This document shows, piece after piece, positions 40,981 to 53,366 of a stretch of 64,000 nucleotides of DNA. Position numbers and translations under genes: made by a program. This stretch comes from Burkholderia latens (lineage in GTDB: Bacteria; Pseudomonadota; Gammaproteobacteria; Burkholderiales; Burkholderiaceae): positions 1 to 64,000 of the forward strand of contig NZ_CABVPL010000031.1 in NCBI RefSeq assembly GCF_902499045.1, written 5' to 3'. Each line of letters starts with the position of its first letter. Positions within the stretch are counted from its first letter, which is position 1. The notes beneath the pieces are model-generated. The model was not told the DNA's origin. It worked only from the letters and a program-made list of their open reading frames with translations, and searched no databases.

Positions 40981-41292
40981 TCAGTGATGCGCGTACGTGT
41001 CGCGATCGGTCGCGTGCGGCAGCGCCGGCTTCCCGGATTCCACGTTCGCATGGCCGTCGCGGCCATAGCCCGCTGCATCGCCGCGCGCCTGCGCGGCACG
41101 TTGAATGATCTGCTGCATGTTCTGCGGAAAGTCGGGGCTGCTGGCCAGGTTCGCCCGGTAGCCCGCGGCCTGCAATTCCACGAGTTCCTGACGGACTTCC
41201 GCACGCGTCAGCGTCGACGCGGCGTGCGCTTGCACGGCGACGACCGGGCCGATCAGCAGCAGCGCGCACGCCGCAAGTTTCATGGTTTTCAT
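40981..41292 (-). CDS. DUF4148 secreted protein
   Basis: This 103-aa protein has a Sec signal (MKTMKLAACALLLIGPVVAV, cleavage after AHA) followed by the DUF4148 motif LTRAEVRQELVELQAAGY. Burkholderiaceae have many paralogous DUF4148 proteins of unknown role, presumed periplasmic or outer-surface. It is convergent with gshA. Confidence 0.85.
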   Translation of the reverse strand: MKTMKLAACALLLIGPVVAVQAHAASTLTRAEVRQELVELQAAGYRANLASSPDFPQNMQQIIQRAAQARGDAAGYGRDGHANVESGKPALPHATDRDTYAHH

Positions 41293-41670
41293 CGTGTTGG
41301 CTCCGTGAGGGTTCCGGCGCCGCCAGTGCGTCGGCGCGGCCGGAATCGATGCAACGAGTCTAGGCTTCGGACGCCAAACGAAACACCCCGCGCCGTGTCA
41401 GTCACCTTTGCCCACCGCGCAACATTGCGCGGGCGCCTTTCCTGACGCGCGCGCCAGCGGGGCGACAGCCGCCGTTCATCGTGCGCCGGACACCGTGTAT
41501 CGGCCCCGCACGCATCGGGCTTGCCCTCCTTGTACAAGCGCGACACGCCTCCTAACCTCGTTTAAGCGACCGATCGGTCGGCGCTGCGGCACGGTTGCAT
41601 GCGCAAGCGTCGGGCGATCGTCGCGGCCGTGGAACGCACGTTTGGTCCTGGATCGGAGACGCCGCACACG
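41293..41670. promoter_or_regulatory. lctP upstream region with 14-bp perfect palindrome
   Basis: This 378-bp region carries no gene. CGACCGATCGGTCG (41567-41580) is a perfect palindrome about 90 bp before lctP and looks like an operator for a dimeric repressor. The promoter itself is not obvious by eye. Confidence 0.5.
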
Positions 41671-43311
41671 ATGAATCCCACCGCAGCCCTGCCGCCCGGC
41701 ATCCTGTTCGCGCAGCCGTTGACGCCCGTCGCCAACTCGCTGTTCCTGTCATTTCTCGTCGCGGTGATCCCGATCGCGGTCGCGCTGATCGCGCTCGGCG
41801 TGCTGCGCCGGCCGGCGTGGCAGGCGTCGCTCGCGGGGCTCGTTGCCGGCCTTGCGGTCGCGATCGGCGCGTGGGGCATGCCGGCCGGCCTCGCGTTCAA
41901 CGCGGTCGGCGCCGGCATGGCGCTCGCGGTCGTGCCGGTGATGTGGATCGTGTTCAACGCCTTGCTGCTGTACAACATCGCGGTGAAGTCGGGCCGCTTC
42001 GACCAGTTCCGGCATTGGATGCTCGACAATCTGCCGGACGACCGCCGCCTCGTGCTGCTCGTCGTCGCGTTCTCGTTCGGCTGTCTGCTCGAAGGGATCT
42101 CCGGCTTCGGCACGCCGGTCGCGATCACCAGCGCGCTGCTGATCGCGCTCGGCTTCCCCGCGCTCGAAGCGCTCACGTACACGCTGCTGTTCAACACCGC
42201 GCCGGTCGCGTTCGGCGCGCTCGGCGTGCCGATCACCGTGCTCGGCGCGGTCACGTCGCTGCCGGCCGCGACGCTCGGCGCGATGGTCGGCCGGCAGCTG
42301 CCGTTCTTCGCGCTGCTGCTGCCGTTCTACGTCGTTGGCGCGTACGGCGGCCTGCGCTCGATCGCGAAGCTGTGGCCCGCGCTGCTCGTGTCCGGCGGCA
42401 GCTTCGCGATCGCGCAGTTCGTCACGTCGAACTTCCTCGGCTACCAGCTCACCGACGTGCTGTCGTCGCTCAGTTCGCTGATCGTCACGATCGGCTTCCT
42501 GCAGGTGTGGAAGCCGCAGCCCGATCCGCAGTACGCGCTCGCGCGCAGCGTGCCCGCGACCGCCGGCGCCGCGCGCGCCGGCTTCGGCGGCTGGCTGCCG
42601 TGGCTCGTCGTGTCGGTGATCGTGATCGTCTGGGTGCACGCGAACGTCGCGGCGATCGGCGACGTGAAGATCAAGTGGCCGGGGCTGCACAACGCGGTGT
42701 TCGTGTCGCTGTATCACAAGCCGTATGCGGCGATCTGGGACTTCCAGCCGCTCGGCACCGGCACCGCGATCCTCGTGTCGGCGATCATCACGGCCGTGCT
42801 GACGCGCACCGGCGTCGGCGCGTTCTTCGAATGCGTGGTCAAGACGTGGCGGCAGACGTGGATCGCGATCGTCACGGTGATGATGATCGTCGGGCTCGCG
42901 TATCTGCTGAACTACTCGGGGATCAGCTATACGCTCGGCACCGGCGTCGCGTCGACCGGCGCGCTGTTTCCGCTCGTGTCGGCGTCGCTCGGCTGGATCG
43001 CGGTGTTCCTGTCCGGCAGCGACACGTCCGGCAACGCGCTGTTCGGCAACCTGCAGGTCGTCGCCGCGCGGCAGCTCGGCCTCGATCCGGTGCTGATGGC
43101 TGCGACCAACTCGTCGGGCGGCGTGATGGGCAAGATGATCTCGCCGCAGAACATCGCGACCGGCGTGTCGACGACCGACCTGAAGGGGCAGGAAGGCGTC
43201 GTGTTCGCGCGCACGTTCTGGCACAGCGTGATCCTCACGCTGCTGCTCGGCGTGCTCGTGTTCCTGCAGCAGCACGTGTTGACGTGGATGATTCCAGCGC
43301 TGCCGAAGTAG
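41671..43311 (+). CDS. lctP: L-lactate permease
   Basis: This 546-aa integral membrane carrier of the LctP family takes up L- or D-lactate and glycolate with protons. About 12-14 hydrophobic segments are visible. The family motifs include SFGCLLEGISGFGTPVAI, FGALGVPI, SGSDTSGNALFGNLQ and GVMGKMISPQNIA. The start is ATG 41671 (MNPTAALPPG), with GGAG about 12 nt upstream; the frame upstream is open only by composition. Confidence 0.96.
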   Translation: MNPTAALPPGILFAQPLTPVANSLFLSFLVAVIPIAVALIALGVLRRPAWQASLAGLVAGLAVAIGAWGMPAGLAFNAVGAGMALAVVPVMWIVFNALLLYNIAVKSGRFDQFRHWMLDNLPDDRRLVLLVVAFSFGCLLEGISGFGTPVAITSALLIALGFPALEALTYTLLFNTAPVAFGALGVPITVLGAVTSLPAATLGAMVGRQLPFFALLLPFYVVGAYGGLRSIAKLWPALLVSGGSFAIAQFVTSNFLGYQLTDVLSSLSSLIVTIGFLQVWKPQPDPQYALARSVPATAGAARAGFGGWLPWLVVSVIVIVWVHANVAAIGDVKIKWPGLHNAVFVSLYHKPYAAIWDFQPLGTGTAILVSAIITAVLTRTGVGAFFECVVKTWRQTWIAIVTVMMIVGLAYLLNYSGISYTLGTGVASTGALFPLVSASLGWIAVFLSGSDTSGNALFGNLQVVAARQLGLDPVLMAATNSSGGVMGKMISPQNIATGVSTTDLKGQEGVVFARTFWHSVILTLLLGVLVFLQQHVLTWMIPALPK

Positions 43312-43474
43312 GCGTGGCGCGCGGCAGCAGGGAACGGTACGGGAAAAGCGAGGAAGGGCCTGGAACGGCGCCTGGGAGGTGTACGGCGTGATGGTCGCCG
43401 CTCGTCGTGCGGCCGGGCATGCTCGAGCCGGCGGTGCGACGCCGCGCATGGGACGGCTCTTTGGAAACTGAAAA

Positions 43475-43506
43475 CTGTTGACAATGTGTTGGGGCGAGGG
43501 TATACA
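43475..43506 (+). promoter_or_regulatory. phnR promoter with candidate PhnR operator
   Basis: TTGACA (43478-43483), a 17-bp spacer and TATACA (43501-43506) make a near-consensus sigma70 promoter. The overlapping CTGTTGACAA (43475-43484) is one base off the TTGT-nn-ACAA site at the phnA promoter, consistent with autoregulation by this GntR protein. Confidence 0.7.
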
Positions 43507-43567
43507 ACGCTCATTCGCCGATATGGCGCCCTCGTTTTACACCCGCGGCTTCGCTGCCTGCCCGACC

Positions 43568-44293
43568 ATGACTTCCCCGAACGCGCTCAACGCCATCGAG
43601 CTCCTGCAGAGCCAGTCGCTCGCGATGCTTGTCCAGGACATGCTCGAGCGCGCGATCGTGTCCGGCGAATATGCGCCGGGCGAGAAGTTGAACGAAGTCG
43701 ATATCGCGACGAAGCTGAACGTGTCGCGCGGCCCGGTGCGCGAGGCATTCCGCGCGCTCGAACAGGCGGGGCTGCTGCGCAACGAAAAGAACCGCGGCGT
43801 GACGGTGCGTGTCGTGCCGCTGCGCGAAGCCGAGGAAATCTACGAAGTGCGCGCGATGCTCGACGAGTCGGTCGCGCGCGCGCTCGCGAAGCGTATTTCT
43901 CCCGACACGCTGAAGGTGCTGAAGGGCATCATCCAGTCGATGAAGGATGCGGCGAAGACGCACGACGTCACGCGCTACACCGAGCTGAACGTGCAGTTCC
44001 ACGACGCGATGGTGGTCGGCGTCGGCAATACGCACCTCACCGATACCTATCGGCGGCTCGTGCGCCAGCTCGGGCTGCTGCGCCAGGCGGCGATCGAGGC
44101 TGAGGAGGATGCGATCGCGGTGTCGGCGGCCGAGCACGACAAGATCGTGCAGGCACTCGCGAGCGGCGACGAGGAGAAGGCCGTCGCGCTCGTGCGCGAG
44201 CACGTCGCGCATGGCCTCGCACGGATGCGCCGCATGCACGAGCAGGGGCTGCCCGGGACGGGCAAGGCGGCGCGGGAGAAAGCGCGCGCGTGA
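43568..44293 (+). CDS. phnR: GntR-family (FadR-type) phosphonate regulator
   Basis: This 241-aa protein has an N-terminal winged helix (GEKLNEVDIATKLNVSRGPVREAFRALE) and a FadR-type all-helical ligand-binding domain with metal-site-like residues (FHDAM, and the H in SAAEHDKI). It is next to a phosphonate catabolic locus and fits the Burkholderia phosphonate-associated regulator family that I recall (TIGR03338-type). The start is taken as ATG 43568; ATG 43523 is also possible, but the frame at 43478 overlaps the promoter and is excluded. It probably senses a phosphonate catabolite (inference). Confidence 0.85.
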   Translation: MTSPNALNAIELLQSQSLAMLVQDMLERAIVSGEYAPGEKLNEVDIATKLNVSRGPVREAFRALEQAGLLRNEKNRGVTVRVVPLREAEEIYEVRAMLDESVARALAKRISPDTLKVLKGIIQSMKDAAKTHDVTRYTELNVQFHDAMVVGVGNTHLTDTYRRLVRQLGLLRQAAIEAEEDAIAVSAAEHDKIVQALASGDEEKAVALVREHVAHGLARMRRMHEQGLPGTGKAAREKARA

Positions 44294-44418
44294 GGGGACA
44301 CGGTGCGTGTCGTTGCGTATCGTTCGGTCACGGGCCGGCCGCTCGTTATGCCGGGCGGGCGTAGCTTCGCTCGAAATCGATGTGGCTCCGGCCGAATGCA
44401 ACGATCGCCCGCAGGCGA

Positions 44419-44694
44419 TTATTTGCGGTGTCGTTTATCGAAGGCATCATCCAGCACGCAGCCCGTGCCGGATTTGCAGTCCACTTGCGTGTATGCGTAG
44501 ATTTTGGCAACACGATCCGTCAGTGGAACACAGGACTCGCCTTTCCTGATCGTAAAGATCGGCTGGGTCCTGTCGTCGTTCGGTTCGGCAAACGCAGGCA
44601 TATCTTGAAGCGCCGTCCATTCCTCATCTTTGTATTTCGAGCACCCGCTGATCATCACGGCGAGTGCGGCTAATAGCAGGAGGCGTGTAGGCCT
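44419..44694 (-). CDS. Small lipoprotein with unresolved 5' end
   Basis: The frame encodes RLLLLAALAVMISGC, a lipoprotein signal with lipobox ISGC, followed by ~73 residues including four more cysteines that may form disulfides (SCVPLT, VDCKSGTGCVL). No ATG/GTG/TTG with a ribosome site exists in frame before the signal. An ATG at 44713 with the right distance is in another frame, so a one-base indel or an unusual start (CTG) is needed. The coordinates of the 5' end are therefore approximate. It is likely an envelope protein. Confidence 0.5.
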   Translation of the reverse strand, partial: RPTRLLLLAALAVMISGCSKYKDEEWTALQDMPAFAEPNDDRTQPIFTIRKGESCVPLTDRVAKIYAYTQVDCKSGTGCVLDDAFDKRHRK

Positions 44695-44725
44695 TTCCTG
44701 CTTCCTGCCGCATTGCGCTCGCCAG

Positions 44726-47880
<3,155 letters not shown>

Positions 47881-47907
47881 CGCGGACGCATCCGCGAGGA
47901 GACACCC

Positions 47908-49362
47908 ATGAACGCCATTGCAGCATCGCCGGAAGCCGGCGCGCTTCATCGTGAAGCGCTGCGGATCGACGGTGAACGGATCCATCGCGACGCGGTGATC
48001 GACGTGCGCAATCCGTATGACGGCTCACTCGTCGGCACCGTGCCGAAGGCGACGCTCGACGACGTGCGGCGTGCGTTCGCCGTCGCCCGTGCATACCGGC
48101 CGTCGCTCACGCGCCACGAGCGCGCGGCGATCCTGCGCCGCGCGGCCGACATCGTGCGCGCCCGCACCGCCGAGATCGCGGCGCTGATCACGGCCGAGGC
48201 CGGGTTGTGCATCAAGGATTCGACGTACGAAGCGGGGCGCGTCGCCGATGTGCTGACGTTCGGCGCGGGCGAAGTGCTGAAGGATGACGGGCAGATCTTC
48301 TCGTGCGATCTGACGCCGCACGGCAAGAAGCGCCGCGTGTACACGCAGCGCGAGCCGCTGCTCGGCGTGATTTCCGCGATCACGCCGTTCAATCATCCGA
48401 TGAACCAGGTCGCGCACAAGGTCGTGCCGTCGATCGCGACCAACAACCGGATCGTCGTGAAGCCGTCGGAGAAGGTGCCGCTGTCGTGCTACCGGTTCGC
48501 GGACATCCTGTACGAAGCCGGCCTGCCGCCGCAGATGCTGCAGGTGATTACCGGCGACCCGGACGAAATCGCCGACGAGCTGATCACGAACCCGGCGATC
48601 GACCTGATCACGTTCACCGGCGGCGTGTCGATCGGCAAGTCGATCGCGTCGCGGATGGGCTACCGGCGCGCGGTGCTGGAGCTCGGCGGCAACGATCCGA
48701 TCATCGTGATGGAAGACGCCGATCTCGACGAGGCGAGCACGCTCGCGGTGTCGGGGTCGTACAGGAACTCGGGGCAGCGCTGCACCGCGATCAAGCGGAT
48801 GCTCGTGCACGACGCGGTGGCCGATCGCTTCACCGAGCTGGTCGTCGAAAAGACGCGCGCGTGGACATACGGGAATCCGGCCGATCCGTCGGTCGACATG
48901 GGCACCGTGATCGACGAGGCGGCTGCGAAATTCTGCGAGCAGCGGGTGAACGACGCGATCGCGCGCGGTGCGCGGCTGCTGGCCGGCAACGTGCGCGACG
49001 GCGCGCTGTATGCGCCGACGGTCGTCGATCGCGTGACGCCGGACATGCCGCTCGTGAAGTACGAGACGTTCGGGCCCGTGTCGCCGATCATGCGCTTTCG
49101 CGGCATCGACGAAGCGATCCGGATGGCGAACAGCACCGACTATGCGCTGTCGTCGTCGGTCTGCACGAACCGCTTCGATCACATCACGCGCTTCATCACC
49201 GAGCTGGAAGTCGGCAGCGTGAACGTGCGCGAAGTGCCGGGCTACCGGCTCGAGCTGACGCCGTTCGGCGGCGTGAAGGATTCGGGCCTAGGCTACAAGG
49301 AAGGCGTGCAGGAAGCGATGAAGAGCTTCACGAATACGAAGACCTATTCGCTGCCGTGGTAA
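47908..49362 (+). CDS. phnY: Phosphonoacetaldehyde dehydrogenase
   Basis: This 484-aa aldehyde dehydrogenase has the NAD-binding ITPFNHPMNQVAHK region, VVKPSEKVPLS, the general base in LELGGNDPIIV, and the catalytic cysteine in NSGQRCTAIKRM. In this setting it oxidises phosphonoacetaldehyde to phosphonoacetate for PhnA. GGAGAC precedes the ATG, in operon with phnA. No PhnW transaminase is in the window, so the FAD oxidoreductase may supply the aldehyde. Confidence 0.93.
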   Translation: MNAIAASPEAGALHREALRIDGERIHRDAVIDVRNPYDGSLVGTVPKATLDDVRRAFAVARAYRPSLTRHERAAILRRAADIVRARTAEIAALITAEAGLCIKDSTYEAGRVADVLTFGAGEVLKDDGQIFSCDLTPHGKKRRVYTQREPLLGVISAITPFNHPMNQVAHKVVPSIATNNRIVVKPSEKVPLSCYRFADILYEAGLPPQMLQVITGDPDEIADELITNPAIDLITFTGGVSIGKSIASRMGYRRAVLELGGNDPIIVMEDADLDEASTLAVSGSYRNSGQRCTAIKRMLVHDAVADRFTELVVEKTRAWTYGNPADPSVDMGTVIDEAAAKFCEQRVNDAIARGARLLAGNVRDGALYAPTVVDRVTPDMPLVKYETFGPVSPIMRFRGIDEAIRMANSTDYALSSSVCTNRFDHITRFITELEVGSVNVREVPGYRLELTPFGGVKDSGLGYKEGVQEAMKSFTNTKTYSLPW

Positions 49363-49563
49363 GCGGTGCGTAAAGTGCCGGCGCCCGGGCCCGCATCGGC
49401 CCGCATCGGCTTCGCGGCCGGCGCGCGCGTTATTCGATCGGCTCATATCGTTAGCCGATTTGCGTTTTTGCCGCGCATCGGCGCGTCGGTAGAATTCGCG
49501 GACTCTCGCAGGGCACGGGCGTGCCCGCGGGATGATTCTCTTCAATCATTCGGGGTCCGCACC

Positions 49564-50346
49564 ATGAAAATCATCCGCTCCCTCCTGGTCGTCGCGATGC
49601 TGCAGGCCGTCGCCGTCACGAGCGCGCTCGCTGCCGACGACCTGTCGCAGATCAAGTCGGCCGGCGTGTTCCGGGTCGGCACCGAAGGCACGTACGCGCC
49701 GTTCACGTATCACGACGCGGCTGGCAGGCTGACCGGCTTCGACGTCGACATCGCGACCGCGATCGCGCAGCGGCTCGGCGTGAACGCCGAGTTCGTCGAA
49801 GGCAAGTGGGACGGGCTGATCGCGGGCCTCGACGTGAACCGCTACGACGCGGTCGTCAACGAAGTGTCGATCACCGACGCGCGCAAGGCGAAATACGATT
49901 TCTCGACGCCGTACATCACGTCGCACGCGGTGCTGATCGTGCGTGCGGACAACACGTCGATCCGCTCGTTCGACGACCTGAAGGGCAAGAAATCCGCGAA
50001 CACGCTGACGAGCAATTTCGGCAAGCTCGCGGCCGCGCACGGCGCGGACGTGGTGCCCGTGCAGGGCTTCAACGAATCGATCGACCTGCTGGTTTCCGGG
50101 CGCGTCGACGCGACGATCAACGACTCGCTGTCGTACCTCGATTTCCGCAAGCACAAGCCCGATGCGAAGCTGAAGATCGCGGCGACCGACACGTCGGGCG
50201 CCGGCGATGCGTCGGGCGTGCTGCTGCGCAAGGGCAACCCCGCGCTGGTGGCCGCGATCGACAAGGCGCTCGCGGACATCAAGGCCGACGGCACCTACGC
50301 GAAGATCTCGCAGAAGTACTTCGGCCGCGACGTGTCGCAACCGTGA
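49564..50346 (+). CDS. Polar-amino-acid ABC transporter, substrate-binding protein
   Basis: This 260-aa periplasmic protein has signal KIIRSLLVVAMLQAVAVT ending SALAAD, then the SBP_bac_3 pattern (GVFRVGTEGTYAPF, GFDVDIATAIAQRLG, DFSTPYITSHAV). It is closest in feel to cystine/cationic-type binding proteins. It is the first gene of a three-gene importer. Its own promoter must lie in the 200 bp after phnY. Confidence 0.93.
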   Translation: MKIIRSLLVVAMLQAVAVTSALAADDLSQIKSAGVFRVGTEGTYAPFTYHDAAGRLTGFDVDIATAIAQRLGVNAEFVEGKWDGLIAGLDVNRYDAVVNEVSITDARKAKYDFSTPYITSHAVLIVRADNTSIRSFDDLKGKKSANTLTSNFGKLAAAHGADVVPVQGFNESIDLLVSGRVDATINDSLSYLDFRKHKPDAKLKIAATDTSGAGDASGVLLRKGNPALVAAIDKALADIKADGTYAKISQKYFGRDVSQP

Positions 50347-50360
50347 CGCGAGGCTGATCG

Positions 50361-51041
50361 ATGCCGTCCTGGCTGCACCTGATGGCGGATTCGCTGCGGC
50401 CCCTGCTGGTGGCGGGGCTCGTATTTACGGTTCCGCTCACGCTCGCGTCGTTCGCGATCGGCCTGTCGCTCGCGTTCGGCGCGGCGCTCACGCGCCTGTT
50501 CGGGCCGCGCTGGGCGCAGGCCGCCATTCGCTTCTACATCTGGCTGTTTCGCGGTTCGCCGCTGCTCGTGCAGCTGTTCGTGATCTTCTACGGATTGCCG
50601 AACGTCGGCATCGTGCTCGATCCATTGACCGCCGCCGTGATCGGCTTCTCGCTGAACGTCGGCGCGTACAACGCCGAGGTGATTCGCGGCGTGATCGAGT
50701 CGATCCCGAAGGGACAGTGGGAAGCCGCGTACTCGATGGCGATGACGCGCGCGCAGGCGCTGCGCCGCGCGATCCTGCCGCAGGCCGCGCGCGTCGCGCT
50801 GCCCGCGCTGTCGAATTCGTTCATCTCGCTCGTGAAGGACACGTCGCTCGCGGCCGTGCTGACCGTGCCCGAGATCTTTCAGGCCGCGCAGCGCATCGCG
50901 GCCGTAACCTACGAGCCGCTGATCCTCTATACCGAAGCCGCGCTGATCTATCTGCTGTTCAGCTCGGTGCTGTCGTCGCTGCAACGCCGGCTGGAGCTTC
51001 GCTTCGGCCGCCACGCGCTGTTCCACGCGGAGTTGCGATGA
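50361..51041 (+). CDS. Polar-amino-acid ABC transporter, permease
   Basis: This 226-aa permease has about five membrane helices and an EAA loop (EAAYSMAMTRAQALRRAILPQA region). It starts 14 bp after the binding protein. Family: HisMQ-type permeases, usually homodimeric when only one permease gene is present. Confidence 0.95.
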   Translation: MPSWLHLMADSLRPLLVAGLVFTVPLTLASFAIGLSLAFGAALTRLFGPRWAQAAIRFYIWLFRGSPLLVQLFVIFYGLPNVGIVLDPLTAAVIGFSLNVGAYNAEVIRGVIESIPKGQWEAAYSMAMTRAQALRRAILPQAARVALPALSNSFISLVKDTSLAAVLTVPEIFQAAQRIAAVTYEPLILYTEAALIYLLFSSVLSSLQRRLELRFGRHALFHAELR

Positions 51042-51796
51042 TCCGGCTCGAACGCATCGACAAGTCGTTCGGCGCGCAGCGCGTCCTCAACGGCATCGAC
51101 CTCGCGTTGCAGCCGGGCAGCGTGACCGCATTGATCGGGCCGTCCGGGAGCGGCAAGAGCACGCTGCTGCGCTGCGTGAACCTGCTCGAAGTGCCGGAGA
51201 CGGGCACGCTCACCGTTGGCGACGCGCATATCGACTTTGCGGCCGCGCAGCGGCCGTCGCGCGACGCGGTGTTCGCGGTGCGCAGGCAGACCGGCATGGT
51301 GTTCCAGAACTTCCAGCTGTTTCCGCACCTCACCGTCGTGCAGAACGTGATGGAAGGGCTCGTGACCGTGCAGCGATGGCCGCGCGAGCAGGCGCGGCAG
51401 CGGGCGCTCGCGTTGCTCGACAAGGTCGGCATCGCGGACAAGGCCGACGCATGGCCCGCGACGCTGTCGGGCGGCCAGCAGCAGCGCGTCGCGATCGCGC
51501 GTGCGCTCGCGCCGTCGCCGCAGGTGCTGTTGTGCGACGAGCCGACGTCCGCGCTCGATCCCGAGCTGTCCGTCGAAGTCGTCGACGTGCTCCGCCAGCT
51601 CGCGCGGGAAGGCACGACGATGCTGATGGCCACGCACGACCTGCGCCTCGCCGCGTCGGTGGCGCACGACGCGGTGTTTCTCGCGGACGGCCGCGTCGTC
51701 GAGGCGGGCGCATCGCGCGAGCTGTTCGGACGGCCGAGCGATCCACGCACCGCGAAGTTCGTCGCGACGCTCGCGCACGGCGTGCCCGCGTTCTGA
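51038..51796 (+). CDS. Polar-amino-acid ABC transporter, ATPase
   Basis: This 252-aa ATPase has Walker A GPSGSGKST, Q-loop FQNFQLFPHL, signature LSGGQQQRVAIARAL, Walker B VLLCDEPTSALD and switch His in ATHDL. It starts at the ATG overlapping the permease stop (ATGA, 51038-51041). Confidence 0.97.
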   Translation: MIRLERIDKSFGAQRVLNGIDLALQPGSVTALIGPSGSGKSTLLRCVNLLEVPETGTLTVGDAHIDFAAAQRPSRDAVFAVRRQTGMVFQNFQLFPHLTVVQNVMEGLVTVQRWPREQARQRALALLDKVGIADKADAWPATLSGGQQQRVAIARALAPSPQVLLCDEPTSALDPELSVEVVDVLRQLAREGTTMLMATHDLRLAASVAHDAVFLADGRVVEAGASRELFGRPSDPRTAKFVATLAHGVPAF

Positions 51797-51830
51797 CGAC
51801 GCCGCCGCGTCGCGCGGTGCCGGCGGCGAT

Positions 51831-52646
51831 TCAGCGTGGCGCGTGCGCGTCGAGCATCGCGGCGACGATCGCTTCCGGCGCATCTTCCTGAACGAGGTGT
51901 CCCGCACGCGGCACGCGGATCAGCTTGCCGTCGGCGATGCGATCGGCGAGCGCCTGCCCCTGTTCGAGCGGAATCCACGCGTCGTCCTCGCCCCACACGA
52001 TGCGCACCGGAAAGTCCGGCCGCGCATAGCGGGCCTCGGCCTCCTCGATATAGCGCTGGCGCATCTGCGCGATCTGGCGATAGAACGCCGGCTGGCCGGA
52101 CGGCGTGAGCCACGGTGAACGATAGATCGCCAGCACGTCGTCGCTCAGCGGCCGGGCGACTGCGTTGCCGATATAGGCCGACACCAGCGCGTGATGCGCA
52201 TACGCCGGCAACCCGGTGAACGCGGCTTCGTGCTGCGCGACGTGCCGCACGAACGGCGAGCCTTGCGGCGCGATCGCGACCGGATTCACGAGCGTCAGAT
52301 CGGAATACGCGATCCCGTCGAGGAAATGCGCACGCAGCACGGTCGCGCCGCCGTAGTCGTGGGCGAGCACGCGCGGGCGCGAAAGCTTCCATTCGTCGAG
52401 CAGCGCGCCGAACAGCGCGTTCTGCCGGCCGAGCGACACGTCCGCGTCGGGCATGTCGGACTGCCCGTAGCCGAGCAGGTCGTAGAAGAACACGCGATGG
52501 CGCCGTGCGAGCCACGGCGCGATCCGCCGCCACACCTGCGACGAAAACGGCGTGCCGTGCACGAGCACGAGCGGCGGCCCTTCGCCGAGCGAGCCCCATG
52601 CGACCCGGTGGCCTTCGAAAATGAAGCGGTTGGGAAGATCCAGCAT
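51831..52646 (-). CDS. Alpha/beta hydrolase (dehalogenase/epoxide-hydrolase-like)
   Basis: This 271-aa alpha/beta hydrolase has the oxyanion-hole HGTPFSS, nucleophile elbow HDYGGA (Asp at the nucleophile position, as in haloalkane dehalogenases and epoxide hydrolases) and catalytic His in RAGHLVQEDAPE. The substrate is unknown. It is divergent from the CGNR regulator across a perfect inverted repeat, which suggests that regulator controls it. Confidence 0.88.
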   Translation of the reverse strand: MLDLPNRFIFEGHRVAWGSLGEGPPLVLVHGTPFSSQVWRRIAPWLARRHRVFFYDLLGYGQSDMPDADVSLGRQNALFGALLDEWKLSRPRVLAHDYGGATVLRAHFLDGIAYSDLTLVNPVAIAPQGSPFVRHVAQHEAAFTGLPAYAHHALVSAYIGNAVARPLSDDVLAIYRSPWLTPSGQPAFYRQIAQMRQRYIEEAEARYARPDFPVRIVWGEDDAWIPLEQGQALADRIADGKLIRVPRAGHLVQEDAPEAIVAAMLDAHAPR

Positions 52647-52660
52647 CGGCGCCTCCGTGA

Positions 52661-52687
52661 TAACCTGTTTTTGCTGTTAACAGGTTA
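52661..52687. promoter_or_regulatory. Perfect 9-bp inverted repeat operator
   Basis: TAACCTGTT (52661-52669) and AACAGGTTA (52679-52687) form a perfect inverted repeat with a 9-nt spacer, in the 81-bp gap between the two divergent genes. It is placed to control both, and is a likely site for the CGNR protein. Confidence 0.7.
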
Positions 52688-52727
52688 CGCCGGTTTGCCC
52701 GGATATGAAACCTATAGGCGGAAATAA

Positions 52728-53342
52728 ATGGTTACTCGATACGAAGCTGCGCGGCAGGCGCATACATGGGGCGCTGCGGATTTCATCGGCGGCCATCCGG
52801 TGCTCGACTTCCTGAACACGGTTGCGGACACGGGCAAGACGCGCGACGAGGACAAGCTCGTCGACTGGCGGGCCGTGCATGCTTGGGCACGGAAGTCGGG
52901 ATTGCTGGCGGACGCGGATCTGACGCGGTTTCTGCGTCATCCGCGGCAGGACGGTGCGGGCGAGCTGGCCGCGCTGCGGGGTTTTCGCGAGGATGCGTAC
53001 GCGGCGCTCGCGCACCTGACGGCCGGTGGCGGCGGCAGCGCCGGCGCGCGTGCGGCCGACCGGCTTGCGACGGCGATCCGCGATGCGATCGGACGGAGCA
53101 CGTTCGATGCTGTCGATGGCCGGTTTGCGTGGCGTCCCGATGCGCGCGCCGCGTCGCGCTGGATCGATGCGGCCGCACTCGGGTTCGAGCAATTGCTGCG
53201 CAGCGACGATTTCGCGCGCGTGCGGCAGTGCGGCCGGTGCACATGGTTCTTCGTCGATCGCGGCCGCGGCGTCGGACGGCGCTGGTGCGACATGCGCACG
53301 TGCGGGAATCGCGCGAAGGTCGAGGCGTTCAGGGAGCGATGA
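52728..53342 (+). CDS. CGNR zinc-finger (ABATE-domain) regulator
   Basis: This 204-aa protein has an ABATE-type N-terminal domain (GGHPVLDFLNTVADTGK) and a C-terminal CGNR zinc finger (RQCGRCTWFFVDR, WCDMRTCGNRAKV). Such proteins are putative stress-induced transcriptional regulators. It lies head-to-head with the hydrolase gene; an autoregulatory and hydrolase-controlling role is inferred. Confidence 0.9.
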   Translation: MVTRYEAARQAHTWGAADFIGGHPVLDFLNTVADTGKTRDEDKLVDWRAVHAWARKSGLLADADLTRFLRHPRQDGAGELAALRGFREDAYAALAHLTAGGGGSAGARAADRLATAIRDAIGRSTFDAVDGRFAWRPDARAASRWIDAAALGFEQLLRSDDFARVRQCGRCTWFFVDRGRGVGRRWCDMRTCGNRAKVEAFRER

Positions 53343-53366
53343 CGCGCGCGCGGCACGCCGCGCGCG

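Noticed and set aside
43478-43567. N-terminal extension of PhnR from 43478
   Set aside because: This stretch contains the -35 and -10 boxes of its own promoter, so it cannot be translated from that transcript.
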